A DNA stretch of 64,000 nt from Hyphomicrobiales bacterium (lineage in GTDB: Bacteria > Pseudomonadota > Alphaproteobacteria > Rhizobiales > Rhizobiaceae): assembly GCA_900489925.1 (NCBI GenBank), contig UEHQ01000017.1, positions 62,001 to 126,000 of the forward strand, read 5' to 3'. Every line of letters begins with the position of its first letter. Position 1 is the stretch's first letter. Position numbers and translations under genes: made by a program. A model generated the notes under the pieces. The model worked only from the letters and a program-made list of their open reading frames with translations. It ran no database searches and was not told where the DNA came from. This document shows, one piece after another, positions 8,592 through 18,226 of the stretch.

Positions 8592-9658
8592 CCAATCAGA
8601 TCGAGCTCAGCGGCGTTAACAAGCACTACGGCGCCTTCCATGCTCTCAAGAACATCAACCTCTCCATCGCCAAGGGCACGTTCGTCGCTCTCGTCGGACC
8701 GTCAGGCTGTGGCAAGTCCACCCTGCTGCGCTCTCTCGCAGGCCTTGAAAGCATTTCCGCAGGCGAGCTGAAGATTGCAGGCGAACTGATGACAAACGTG
8801 CCGCCGCGCAAGCGCGACGTCGCCATGGTCTTCCAGTCCTATGCCCTTTACCCGCACATGACGGTCGAGCAGAACCTGACCTACAGCCTGCGCATCCGCG
8901 GTGTCGCCAAGGCGGAAGCCAAGAAGGCAGCGGAAGAGGTCGCGGCGACCACCGGCCTGTCGCACCTGTTGAAGCGCTACCCGCGCGAACTGTCGGGCGG
9001 CCAGCGCCAGCGTGTCGCCATGAGCCGTGCCATCATCCGTCATCCCAAGGCGTTTCTCTTTGACGAGCCGCTGTCGAACCTCGACGCAGCCCTGCGTGTT
9101 CACATGCGCAAGGAAATCCGCGCCTTGCACGACCGCCTGAATGCAACCTCGGTCTACGTCACCCATGACCAGATCGAAGCCATGACCATGGCCGATCACG
9201 TCGTCGTCATGCGCGAAGGCATCATCGAGCAGCAGGGCCGCCCGCTTGATCTTTATGACACGCCCGCCAACAAGTTCGTCGCCGGCTTCATCGGCTCGCC
9301 GGCCATGAATTTCATTCCGGCGGTTGTTGCCGAAGATGGCAGCAGCGTCACGATCGATCTCGGCACGGTAAAACACACCTTGTCGGTCGATCACCAGCTG
9401 CAGCCGGGTCGCAAGGTCACGCTCGGCGTTCGCCCAGAGCACATCACCATCACCTCGCCGGGGCAGGGGACATTCGATGTTCCCGTCGGCGTCGTGGAAT
9501 CGACTGGATCCTCGACCTTTGTGACGGCGGCAACGACCCCCGAATTGACGATCGTCGAGACCGGGCGCGGCAATGCGCGCGCCGGCGAGACCATCGGGAT
9601 CAGCGTCAATGCGGCTCAGCTCCATCTCTTCGACGAGACGAGCGGCATCCGCATCTGA
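8588..9658 (+). CDS. Sugar ABC transporter ATP-binding protein (MalK/UgpC type)
   Basis: The 356-residue ATPase that energises the importer. Visible motifs are Walker A GPSGCGKST, the Q-loop region VFQSYALYPHMTV, the signature LSGGQRQRV, Walker B FLFDEPLSNLD and the H-loop YVTHDQ; all are canonical. A C-terminal TOBE/regulatory domain follows (VTLGVRPEHI). The start at 8588 overlaps the stop of the upstream permease; the open frame extends further upstream inside that permease, but residues from the later ATG onward match the family. This is the last gene of the operon, followed by a hairpin and a convergent gene. Confidence 0.94.
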   Translation: MTNQIELSGVNKHYGAFHALKNINLSIAKGTFVALVGPSGCGKSTLLRSLAGLESISAGELKIAGELMTNVPPRKRDVAMVFQSYALYPHMTVEQNLTYSLRIRGVAKAEAKKAAEEVAATTGLSHLLKRYPRELSGGQRQRVAMSRAIIRHPKAFLFDEPLSNLDAALRVHMRKEIRALHDRLNATSVYVTHDQIEAMTMADHVVVMREGIIEQQGRPLDLYDTPANKFVAGFIGSPAMNFIPAVVAEDGSSVTIDLGTVKHTLSVDHQLQPGRKVTLGVRPEHITITSPGQGTFDVPVGVVESTGSSTFVTAATTPELTIVETGRGNARAGETIGISVNAAQLHLFDETSGIRI

Positions 9659-9668
9659 CATCACGCAG

Positions 9669-9695
9669 GCGGCGGCTCACGATCCGGGCCGCCGC
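9669..9695. terminator. Hairpin between convergent genes
   Basis: GCGGCGG (9669-9675) and CCGCCGC (9689-9695) can form a 7-base-pair GC stem with a 13-base loop in the short gap between the ATPase gene (+) and the aldo/keto reductase gene (-). There is no following T run, so intrinsic termination is only a possibility. Confidence 0.4.
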
Positions 9696-9705
9696 ATTGC
9701 AGGGT

Positions 9706-10737
<1,032 letters not shown>

Positions 10738-10779
10738 GAAACATCCTCCTAGCTTGCGACCATCCCTCAACGCTGAGCG

Positions 10780-12678
10780 TCAGGTCGCGGATCCACTCGT
10801 CGTCGTTTCCTCCAGAACCTCATCCGGAATGTCGTCGAACGAAGCGTAATTGAGATTGTAAAGGCGGGAATAGAGCTTGCGGTTCTTCATCAGCTGCTGA
10901 TGGTTGCCGCTCTCGATCAGTTCGCCATTCTGTAGCACGATGATGCGATCAGCCTCCCGGATCGTCGCCAGCCGGTGGGCGATCACCAGGCCGGTCCGGT
11001 TTTCCAGGAGCTTCACCAATGCCTTCTGGATCAGCATCTCCGTATAGCTGTCGATATTGGCGGTTGCCTCGTCCAGCACCAGGATCTTCGCGTCGGCGAC
11101 CAGCGCGCGGGCAAAGGACAGCAACTGTCTCTGGCCGAGCGAGAGATTGCCGCCGCGCTCTCCCAGCATGCTGTCATAGCCCTGCGGCAAGCGCATGATG
11201 AACTCATGCGCGCCCACGGCCTTGGCGGCCTCGATCACCTGTTCGCGGGTTGCGTCGAGCTTGTGATAGCGGATGTTCTCGAACACGGTGCCGGTGAACA
11301 GGAAGGGCTCCTGCAGCACCATGGCGATCTGGTCGCCAAGTGAATCCTGCGTGAGCGTGCGAACGTCGTGGCCACCAACCAAAACCTGTCCCTGCTGGAC
11401 ATCATAGAAGCGGTGGATCAGCGACATGCAGCTCGACTTGCCCGATCCGGTCGGGCCGACAAGAGCTACGGTTTCCCCCGGCTTAACCTTGAAGCTGACG
11501 TGCTTCAGCACCGGGTGCTGCGGATTATAACCGAAGACCACATCCTTGAATTCGACCGAGCCATCCATGTCCTTCGAGAGCGTGACGGCGTCAGGCGCAT
11601 CCTTGATGTCCACGGGAACATCGAGCACCTCGGTCAGCCGCTGGCCGGACGCCATCGCGCGCTGCATCACGGAATACTGCAGTGTCAGCGAACGGATCGG
11701 GTCGAAGAAGCGCTGGATGTAGAACAGGAAGGCAACGAGGACACCGACGTCGAGCGCCTGATTGAGCACGCGAGCCCCGCCGACGACAATAACCAGCGCC
11801 ATGGCGATGCCCGTGAGGGAATCGACGATCGGGACCATCACCTGCGCATAGCGTGCCGCCGTCAGATGGGTGTGAAGATTGGCCTTCGCCTTGTCATCGT
11901 AGAGCGTGAAGTTGATCCGCTGCCGGTCCATTCCCTGCACCGCGCGCACGCCATGGATCGCTTCGGCCAAGGCGCCGTTCGCGACAGAGTTCGTTTCGTG
12001 CGCCGCCATGAAGGACTTTCGCGCCAGTGGTAGCCAGAAGAGGCGCACGATGAACAGGATCGGCAAGGCCGAAAGGGTCAGGAGACCGAGCTTGAAATCC
12101 AGGGAAAGCATCACGAAGACGATGCCGAACAACAGCGCGATGTCGCCGACGGACAGGACTGACGTCTCAAGGAATTCCTGCATTGAATTGACGTCGCCCT
12201 GAAGGCGCGACATCAACCGGCCGACTTCAGTTTTGTCCATGAAGGAGAGCGACACCCGCTGGAGATGCGAAAACATCGCCTTGCGCATGTCGAACAGAAC
12301 GTTTTCCGCGACACCCCCGACCAGCGTTTCCTGCGCGTAGCTGGCCGCGTAGTTGATCAGAATGGCCACGAGGAAAAGGATGATGGACCAGGTCAGCGCC
12401 GAATGGCTCCCACCGCGCTGCATCCCATGGTCGATGGCATAGCGAATGATCAACGGGATCAGGAGCTGCATCGCGGTAAAAGTCAGCACCGCCACCACCG
12501 ACCACATGATCTGGCGCTTATAGGGATGAACGAATGCCCATATGCGTTTGATAATGTTGCCATCAAAGGCCTTGCCGAACATCTCCTCCTCGATGCGCTG
12601 CGAGCCGACGACCGCGCGCGGCGGGCGGCGTCCATCGTCGCGAACGTCGGAGCGTTCGGTTTCAAGTTCCTCGGCCAT
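10780..12678 (-). CDS. ABC exporter half-transporter, subunit with canonical Walker B
   Basis: A 632-residue MsbA/LmrA-like half-transporter: about six membrane helices in residues 50-330, then a nucleotide-binding domain. Walker A is GPTGSGKSS (408-416), Walker B ILVLDE (532-537) with the catalytic Glu, and the H-loop is IAHRLAT. The signature is altered to LSLGQ (512-516) from LSGGQ. It starts 11 bases after the stop of its partner gene encoded upstream. Because the partner has LSGGQ but an Asp in place of the catalytic Glu, the two would make one consensus and one degenerate ATP site, the usual arrangement of heterodimeric exporters such as TM287/288 and BmrCD. The substrate (drug, lipid or peptide) is unknown. 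Confidence 0.9.
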   Translation of the reverse strand: MAEELETERSDVRDDGRRPPRAVVGSQRIEEEMFGKAFDGNIIKRIWAFVHPYKRQIMWSVVAVLTFTAMQLLIPLIIRYAIDHGMQRGGSHSALTWSIILFLVAILINYAASYAQETLVGGVAENVLFDMRKAMFSHLQRVSLSFMDKTEVGRLMSRLQGDVNSMQEFLETSVLSVGDIALLFGIVFVMLSLDFKLGLLTLSALPILFIVRLFWLPLARKSFMAAHETNSVANGALAEAIHGVRAVQGMDRQRINFTLYDDKAKANLHTHLTAARYAQVMVPIVDSLTGIAMALVIVVGGARVLNQALDVGVLVAFLFYIQRFFDPIRSLTLQYSVMQRAMASGQRLTEVLDVPVDIKDAPDAVTLSKDMDGSVEFKDVVFGYNPQHPVLKHVSFKVKPGETVALVGPTGSGKSSCMSLIHRFYDVQQGQVLVGGHDVRTLTQDSLGDQIAMVLQEPFLFTGTVFENIRYHKLDATREQVIEAAKAVGAHEFIMRLPQGYDSMLGERGGNLSLGQRQLLSFARALVADAKILVLDEATANIDSYTEMLIQKALVKLLENRTGLVIAHRLATIREADRIIVLQNGELIESGNHQQLMKNRKLYSRLYNLNYASFDDIPDEVLEETTTSGSAT

Positions 12679-12689
12679 TCTATTCCTCC

Positions 12690-14543
12690 CTAGGCGCTGA
12701 GGGCGTCATCGCCCGGTCGCACCTGCAGATCATAAAGTGCCTTGTACCGCCCCCCAGCGGACAGAAGCTGTTCGTGGGTGCCGCGCTCGACAATCTCGCC
12801 GTTCTCGACGAAGAAGATCTGGTCGGCGTGCATCAGCGAACTCAGGCGATGAGCGACGATGATGGTGACGCGGTCGGCCGCGTATTTGCGCATGGCGGCG
12901 CGAATGCGCTGCTCCGTTGCGGCGTCGATCGCCGCGGTCGAATCGTCGAACACCATGACGGCCGGCTTCAACATCAGCGCGCGCGCTATCGACAGGCGCT
13001 GACGCTGTCCGCCGGACAGCGACACGCCACGCTCGCCGACGACGGTGCCGTAGCCCGTCGGCAGGCCGAGGACGTAGTTGTGAAGCTGCGCGCTTTCGCT
13101 GGCGCGCTCGATCCGCCCCTCCTTCGCCCATGGGTCGCCATAGGCAATGTTGTTCTCGATCGTCGTCGTGAACAGGAAGGAATCCTGCTGGACGACGGCA
13201 ACCGCCCGGCGCAGCGACTGGAGTGTCGCCTTGCGAATGTCCTGACCATCGATGGTGATCCGGCCAGCCGTTACGTCATAAAAGCGCGGAATGAGATGCG
13301 CGAGCGTCGATTTTCCGCTCCCCGGAGGACCGACGATACCGATCGTCTGGCCGCGCTTTGCTTCGAAGGAAATGCCGCGAAGCACGTCGTGGGCGGGCGA
13401 GCTCGGATAGGCAAATCCGACGTTTTCGAAGCGCAGTGTGCCTTCGGTCAGCGCCAACTCCTTTGCATCAGGTTCGTCGCGGACCGCAATCTCAAGATCG
13501 AGCAGATTGAACAGCCTGGTGCCGCAGGTGGATGCGCGGGCAAAGGCGTTGACCATCAGACCGAGCTGGCGCACCGGCATCTGCAGGATCGTCATGAAGG
13601 TCAGGAACGAGGCAAGCGTGCCGACCGTAATCTGCCCCGACATCACCTTTCCGCCGCCGACCCATAGCACCAACCCCATGGCTGCAAAGAACGAGAAGGT
13701 CATGGCACTGGTGTTGACCACGCGGATGCCGACGCGCTGGTGGGCGAGCGTCAACGCGTTCTTCGAGGCCGCCTCGAACTTCATCATCTCATAGGCCTGC
13801 GCCGCAAAAGCGCGGACGACGCGGATGCCGCCAAGGTTTTCTTCCATGATGCGGGTCAGCACCGAGAGCCGTTCCTGCAGATCGAGCCAGGTCGCGCGCA
13901 GCCGAAGCTGCGTTATGGAGGAGCGCCAGGCGACGAAAGGCACGAAACTCAAGGCAAGCAGGCCCAGCACCACGTCGGTCGACAAGAGCATGTAGGCGCC
14001 GATGCCGATCAGCATGGTGAGCAAAATCATGCGGACCAGCGCCGTCGAGAAATACATGCGCACGCCTTCCAGGTCGAGCAGCCCCACCGTAATCAGGTCG
14101 CCGGAGTGGACGCTGTCGTGGAAGCTGAAGGAAAGGCGCTGGATTTTCTCGTAACAGGCAAGGCGCAGCTCATAGCCCATATGGTGGCCGACGCTCTCGC
14201 TGTAGTAGTTCTGGACCATCGTGAAGAGGCCGCGCAGCACGCTTGCGCCAAGCAGCAGCAATGCTGTCGTCAAGAGTGCGTCCTGGGCGATCTGCCCTGC
14301 CGCGCCGCCCTCCATGGCGACCTGCGTATTGTCCACGGCGCGTCCGAGCAGGCGAGGGATCATCAGCTGGAAGGTGGATGCGATAAGGGTCGCGCCAATG
14401 GCGAGACCTGATTGCCAAGGGTGGCGAAAAGCCATGACCGTTATGCGGACAAGCGTATAGAGGCCTTTGCCCCAGCCTGCCGCAGTCGCTTTCGCCATCG
14501 AAGCCGAAGGCTTCGTCACGCGTGTTAAAGCATCGCTGCTCAC
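12690..14543 (-). CDS. ABC exporter half-transporter, subunit with degenerate Walker B
   Basis: A 617-residue half-transporter with an exporter-type membrane domain (residues about 40-340) and a nucleotide-binding domain with Walker A GPPGSGKST (405-413), canonical signature LSGGQ (509-513) and Walker B VMVFDD (529-534), in which the catalytic Glu is Asp. The H-loop IVAHRLSS is intact. It forms a two-gene operon with the next half-transporter gene, 11 bases downstream, and by motif complementarity the two should be a heterodimer. Two related palindromes lie 60-130 bases upstream of the start and may be repressor sites. The function is likely efflux. Confidence 0.9.
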   Translation of the reverse strand: MSSDALTRVTKPSASMAKATAAGWGKGLYTLVRITVMAFRHPWQSGLAIGATLIASTFQLMIPRLLGRAVDNTQVAMEGGAAGQIAQDALLTTALLLLGASVLRGLFTMVQNYYSESVGHHMGYELRLACYEKIQRLSFSFHDSVHSGDLITVGLLDLEGVRMYFSTALVRMILLTMLIGIGAYMLLSTDVVLGLLALSFVPFVAWRSSITQLRLRATWLDLQERLSVLTRIMEENLGGIRVVRAFAAQAYEMMKFEAASKNALTLAHQRVGIRVVNTSAMTFSFFAAMGLVLWVGGGKVMSGQITVGTLASFLTFMTILQMPVRQLGLMVNAFARASTCGTRLFNLLDLEIAVRDEPDAKELALTEGTLRFENVGFAYPSSPAHDVLRGISFEAKRGQTIGIVGPPGSGKSTLAHLIPRFYDVTAGRITIDGQDIRKATLQSLRRAVAVVQQDSFLFTTTIENNIAYGDPWAKEGRIERASESAQLHNYVLGLPTGYGTVVGERGVSLSGGQRQRLSIARALMLKPAVMVFDDSTAAIDAATEQRIRAAMRKYAADRVTIIVAHRLSSLMHADQIFFVENGEIVERGTHEQLLSAGGRYKALYDLQVRPGDDALSA

Positions 14544-14603
14544 AGTATGATTCCAAAACAGAGGTGTGGTCGGACGCTGACCTGAACGGCAGTAGATCCA
14601 TGG

Positions 14604-14673
14604 ACCAATTGGTTAGCGCACTTACTTTTGACGATTCGAATCGGGCATTCAAGTAAACAATTCACCAGTTGGT
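14604..14673. promoter_or_regulatory. Pair of ACCARTTGGT palindromes upstream of the ABC exporter operon
   Basis: ACCAATTGGT (14604-14613, perfect palindrome) and ACCAGTTGGT (14664-14673, one mismatch) are 60 bases apart, centre to centre, in the gap between the exporter operon (-) and the FAD protein gene (+). Shared flanking GGTTA strengthens the match. They look like binding sites for a dimeric repressor, for example TetR-family; no such gene is in the neighbourhood. The rest of this 452-base gap (14544-14995) shows no convincing gene. Confidence 0.5.
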
Positions 14674-14995
14674 TATTTTATCGTGAGTGTGTCGCGCCGA
14701 TGCCTGAGCGAACGAGGATGCGGCGGCTCCCGAGCCCCCGGCTGCAAGGGTTGGAAGCGTCCCTCCGAACAAAAGCCTTGCCAACCCGCCGATTTCGAGC
14801 TTTCATACACTACCATTTCAATAGACTTTGCGTCGATTGGACTGCCGCCAATAGTTTGAGCGTTGGCTGACAAGGCTCCGATAGTGCCAAGCGGCAGGAT
14901 GCGCTGGGGCGCCGGAAGACTTTCTCGACGCGTGCATGGCGACGCGTTGAACCCATGATCGAGACACGATGCGGATGAGCCGCAGGGGAGTTGAG

Positions 14996-16402
14996 ATGAC
15001 GGTTCAGGGACTTTTTTCTACCAGGTCGAAAGCGGCGGGACGCATCAGTTCCCTACCGCGCATTGCCATCGTCGGTCGCGGCTTTTCGGGAATGATGGCG
15101 GCCATCGCACTGATGAAGTCGGTGCGCACGCCATTTCACTTGCAGCTGTTCGATCCCAATTCGTCGGTCAGCGGCGGCGAGGCGCTGGCATCGACCCGGT
15201 CCTCGACCATCCTCAACACCCGCGTGCGCGATCTGTCGGTGGCGACAGGTAATGCGGATGATTTCAACGACTGGCTCTGTACCAACGCGGAGTTCCGGGC
15301 TGCAGTGCCTGCCGCGATCCCGGGCTTCCGCCAGATATTCGTGCCCAAGCAGCTTTTCAGCGATTACGTCTATCAACGCTTTGCCGATGCACTGTCAGCC
15401 CGCAAGGACATTACCGTCCAGGTCTGCCACGAGCCTGTCGTAGCCATCCGCAGGAGCCACGGAGACCGGTTTCTCCTCGAAAGCGCAAACCCTGCAAATC
15501 CCCTGTTCGACACTGTGATCCTTGCTACCGGCTACGGCCTTCCGGCCAACGATATGCCGGAGCCGGAGCAGTCACCCGTCAGGGCCCAGCGTCTCGTTGC
15601 CCGGCCGCACACCGTGCTTTGCGGCAGCGGCATCCGGGTCGTCGATCAATTGCTGCAGTTGCGCGATGCCGGCTATACCGGGCAGATCACCATCATTTCG
15701 AAGCACGGCTTCCTGCCGCAGAGCCATACGCCCAACTCGGCCGATCCGGTCTTTCCCGCTGACGACCTGCCGCAGGACCTGCCAGACATCGTTCGGTTTA
15801 TCCGCGCGGCCTGTCGCCGGGCGGAAGAGGAGGGACATAGCTGGCAGGCGGTCATGAATGGCCTGCGCAAACATGCAAGATCACTCTGGCGCTCGCTGCC
15901 AGCCAGACAGAAGCACCAGTTCAACCGGCACCTGCGCGCAATTTACGACAGCCACCGCAACCGCCTGCCGGAAGCCATGCATGCGCGGCTGCGCAGCGAA
16001 CTCGCCGACGGCAATACCGTTCTTCGACGCGGCACCGCCGGCAGGAGAGGGCTGAGCGGCATGTTCTTCCGCCCGTCCGGCTCCTCAACGGAAGAGGTCA
16101 TCCACGCCGAGCGCATCATCGACTGCCGGTGTCGGGCACCCGACCTGAACTCGCCGCTGCTGCGCAGCCTGTTGGCTGAAGGGCTGGCGGCGCGCGATGA
16201 GCTTTCACTCGGCCTTGCGGTCAATCAACGTGGCGAATTGTGTCTCGAGGGAGGCTCGATCACGGACGGGATCTTTGCAATCGGCCCACTTGGTCTTGGC
16301 AGCCTGCCTGACATCGACCTCGTCCCGGAGATCGTCAGCCAGGCCTACGCCGTTGCCGAAGCGATGGCGAAAAGGTTCTACCCGAGAAGCAAGGTGGTCT
16401 GA
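14996..16402 (+). CDS. FAD/NAD(P)-binding protein (COG4529-like)
   Basis: A 468-residue flavoprotein-like enzyme of unknown substrate. The N-terminal Rossmann loop is IAIVGRGFSGMMAAIALM (GxGxxG) and matches the FAD-NAD(P)-binding (YdhS/HpyO-like) family; LFDPNSSVSGGEALAS and TILNTRVRDLSVATG follow as usual. The start at 14996 is chosen because GGGGAG lies five bases upstream; an in-frame ATG at 14969 lacks a good site. Its stop directly abuts the stop of the convergent SURF1 gene. I see no signal peptide or membrane segment. Its role is unknown. Confidence 0.85.
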   Translation: MTVQGLFSTRSKAAGRISSLPRIAIVGRGFSGMMAAIALMKSVRTPFHLQLFDPNSSVSGGEALASTRSSTILNTRVRDLSVATGNADDFNDWLCTNAEFRAAVPAAIPGFRQIFVPKQLFSDYVYQRFADALSARKDITVQVCHEPVVAIRRSHGDRFLLESANPANPLFDTVILATGYGLPANDMPEPEQSPVRAQRLVARPHTVLCGSGIRVVDQLLQLRDAGYTGQITIISKHGFLPQSHTPNSADPVFPADDLPQDLPDIVRFIRAACRRAEEEGHSWQAVMNGLRKHARSLWRSLPARQKHQFNRHLRAIYDSHRNRLPEAMHARLRSELADGNTVLRRGTAGRRGLSGMFFRPSGSSTEEVIHAERIIDCRCRAPDLNSPLLRSLLAEGLAARDELSLGLAVNQRGELCLEGGSITDGIFAIGPLGLGSLPDIDLVPEIVSQAYAVAEAMAKRFYPRSKVV

Positions 16403-17158
16403 TCAGGTGCGACGCGAGCGTCGTTCGCTGCGAACCACGAAAGCCAGCAGGCCTGCCGCCATGATCGCGAGAATGAACCAGGTGATCGCATAGACGAGGT
16501 GGTTGTTCGGGAATGAGATCTGCGTCAGGCCACCCACCGGCAGACCACCGGGATTGGGCGTTGCATCGGCATCGATGAAGTAGGGCGCGACGTCGGAAAC
16601 ATGCCGTTGTTCTGCAATCGCTGCCACATCACGCGCGTACCAGCGGTCATTGGCCGGATCGTTCGACTTGATCAGCGTCCCTTTAGGCTCGGTGATCCGC
16701 AACAGGCCCGTGATCCTGACCGGACCGGATACCTGGCCTTCAGCGCGCGATGCCGGATCGCGTTTTTCCGTTGGAACGAAGCCGCGGTTGATCAGGATTG
16801 ACGTTCCGTCGGCGAGCACCAGCGGCGTCAGGACCCAATAGCCGGGCCCAAGAGCGGTCGACGCGTAGACCAGCGTCTCCTTGTCATGAGCGAAGGTCCC
16901 CTGCGCGGCAACGCGGCGATATTCGTCGTCAGCGCGGTTGACCCCGTCCCATTGGGCGCGGGCGGGAGCATCGACGGGTTCTGCATGAACTCGCTGGTCG
17001 ACGCGCGCAATCAACGCCTGTTTCCAGGACAGACGTTCCACCTGCCAATAGCTCAGCCCGAGCAAGGCACCGATCAAGAGCGCCATCAGGCCGCAAAACA
17101 GTGCCAGGCCGATGATCGAATGCTGTTGTTGTGCTTTTGGGGAGGTGGGATTGGTCAT
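16403..17158 (-). CDS. SURF1 family oxidase assembly protein
   Basis: A 251-residue protein with one N-terminal membrane helix (IIGLALFCGLMALLIGALLG), a periplasmic domain and a C-terminal helix (LVYAITWFILAIMAAGLLAF), the two-helix layout of SURF1/Shy1. The signature RGFVPTEKRDP near residue 125 and the final NHLVYAITWF are family marks. SURF1 proteins help insert heme a into terminal oxidases. It follows cyoD by 45 bases in the same direction, and in Paracoccus denitrificans a dedicated Surf1 paralogue is known to serve the quinol oxidase, so this is probably the copy for the neighbouring cyo enzyme. A TTG at 17164 is an alternative start. Confidence 0.92.
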   Translation of the reverse strand: MTNPTSPKAQQQHSIIGLALFCGLMALLIGALLGLSYWQVERLSWKQALIARVDQRVHAEPVDAPARAQWDGVNRADDEYRRVAAQGTFAHDKETLVYASTALGPGYWVLTPLVLADGTSILINRGFVPTEKRDPASRAEGQVSGPVRITGLLRITEPKGTLIKSNDPANDRWYARDVAAIAEQRHVSDVAPYFIDADATPNPGGLPVGGLTQISFPNNHLVYAITWFILAIMAAGLLAFVVRSERRSRRT

Positions 17159-17203
17159 ATCCAAAACCGTAGCGGGCGGCGTTTCCGCCGCCCGCTTCTG
17201 CCA

Positions 17204-17605
17204 TTACGGCATGTTCTTCATCATTTCCGGGCTCATCGGCATCATGTTGGTATTCAAATGATGCATGACCCAGAGCGAACCCGAAAGTGCGATCGCGACG
17301 AGGAGAAGTGTGAAGATCAACGCCATCATCGTCCAGCCGCCTTCCGAACGCGGATTCATGTGCAGGAAGAAGACCATGTGCACGACGATCTGGATGGCGC
17401 CGAGGCCCATGATCCAGGCGGCTGTGACCGCATGGTTGTCGAAGACATCAGCCATCACCATCCAGAACGGGATGGCCGTCAGGATAACCGACAGCACGAA
17501 GCCGATGACATAGCTCTTCAGCGTGCCGTGGGCAGCCTCGTGTCCGTGGCTGTGACCATGATGGGCTTCGTGAGCATCCTCATGTGCGGGTGCGTGCGAA
17601 CTCAT
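17204..17605 (-). CDS. cyoD: Cytochrome o ubiquinol oxidase subunit IV
   Basis: A 133-residue membrane subunit with three helices (SYVIGFVLSVILTAIPFWMV; AAWIMGLGAIQIVVHMVFFL; WTMMALIFTLLLVAIALSGS) and the family motif QIVVHMVFFLHM. It assists assembly of the oxidase copper site in E. coli. Unlike the short N-terminus of the enterobacterial protein, about 30 residues before the first helix are very rich in histidine (ten His between residues 4 and 27). The start overlaps the stop of cyoC by four bases. Confidence 0.95.
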   Translation of the reverse strand: MSSHAPAHEDAHEAHHGHSHGHEAAHGTLKSYVIGFVLSVILTAIPFWMVMADVFDNHAVTAAWIMGLGAIQIVVHMVFFLHMNPRSEGGWTMMALIFTLLLVAIALSGSLWVMHHLNTNMMPMSPEMMKNMP

Positions 17606-18222
17606 CCGAGTACTCCCATAAGATAGACGAAGGAAAAGACGCCGATCCAGACAACGTCAAGGAAGTGCCAGAACATCGACAGGCACATCAGGCGACGACG
17701 GTTTTCCGGGATCAGACCGTGCATCGAAACCTGCACCATCAACGTGATGAGCCAGATGATACCGAAGGTGACGTGCAGGCCGTGGGTCCCCACCAGCGTG
17801 AAGAAGCATGACAGGAACGCACTGCGCGACGGGCCGGCACCTTCGTGGATCAGATGCGAGAACTCATAGAGTTCCAGTCCGAGGAAGGCCGCACCGAAGA
17901 GACCGGTAACAGCCAGCCAGAACAGGGTCTCTGCCTTCTTCTGACGCTCCATCTGCAGCATGGCGAAGCCATAGGTGATGGAGGACAAAAGCAGCATCGA
18001 GGTATTGATTGCCACCAGCGGCAGATCGAACAGATCCGCCGGCGACGGCCCGGCCGCATAATTGCGGCCGAGGACGGCGTAGGTTGCAAAGAGCACCGCA
18101 AAGATCAGGCAGTCGCTCATCAGGTAGAGCCAGAAGCCCAGCATGGTGCTGCCTTCAGGATGGTGCTCTTCCGTCATGTAGAATTCAGGCTTGTCGGCCT
18201 CGTCGATTGCAATATCGCTCAT
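17602..18222 (-). CDS. cyoC: Cytochrome o ubiquinol oxidase subunit III
   Basis: A 206-residue membrane subunit with about five helices. MLGFWLYLMSDCLIFAVLFA near residue 30 and the HGLHVTFGIIWLI motif near residue 150 are typical of the COX3/CyoC family. The start at 18222 (MSDIAIDEADKPEFY) lies four bases after the cyoB stop; an in-frame extension up to 18339 lies within cyoB and is a read-through artefact. It overlaps cyoD by four bases. Confidence 0.95.
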   Translation of the reverse strand: MSDIAIDEADKPEFYMTEEHHPEGSTMLGFWLYLMSDCLIFAVLFATYAVLGRNYAAGPSPADLFDLPLVAINTSMLLLSSITYGFAMLQMERQKKAETLFWLAVTGLFGAAFLGLELYEFSHLIHEGAGPSRSAFLSCFFTLVGTHGLHVTFGIIWLITLMVQVSMHGLIPENRRRLMCLSMFWHFLDVVWIGVFSFVYLMGVLG

Positions 18223-18226
18223 GGTC

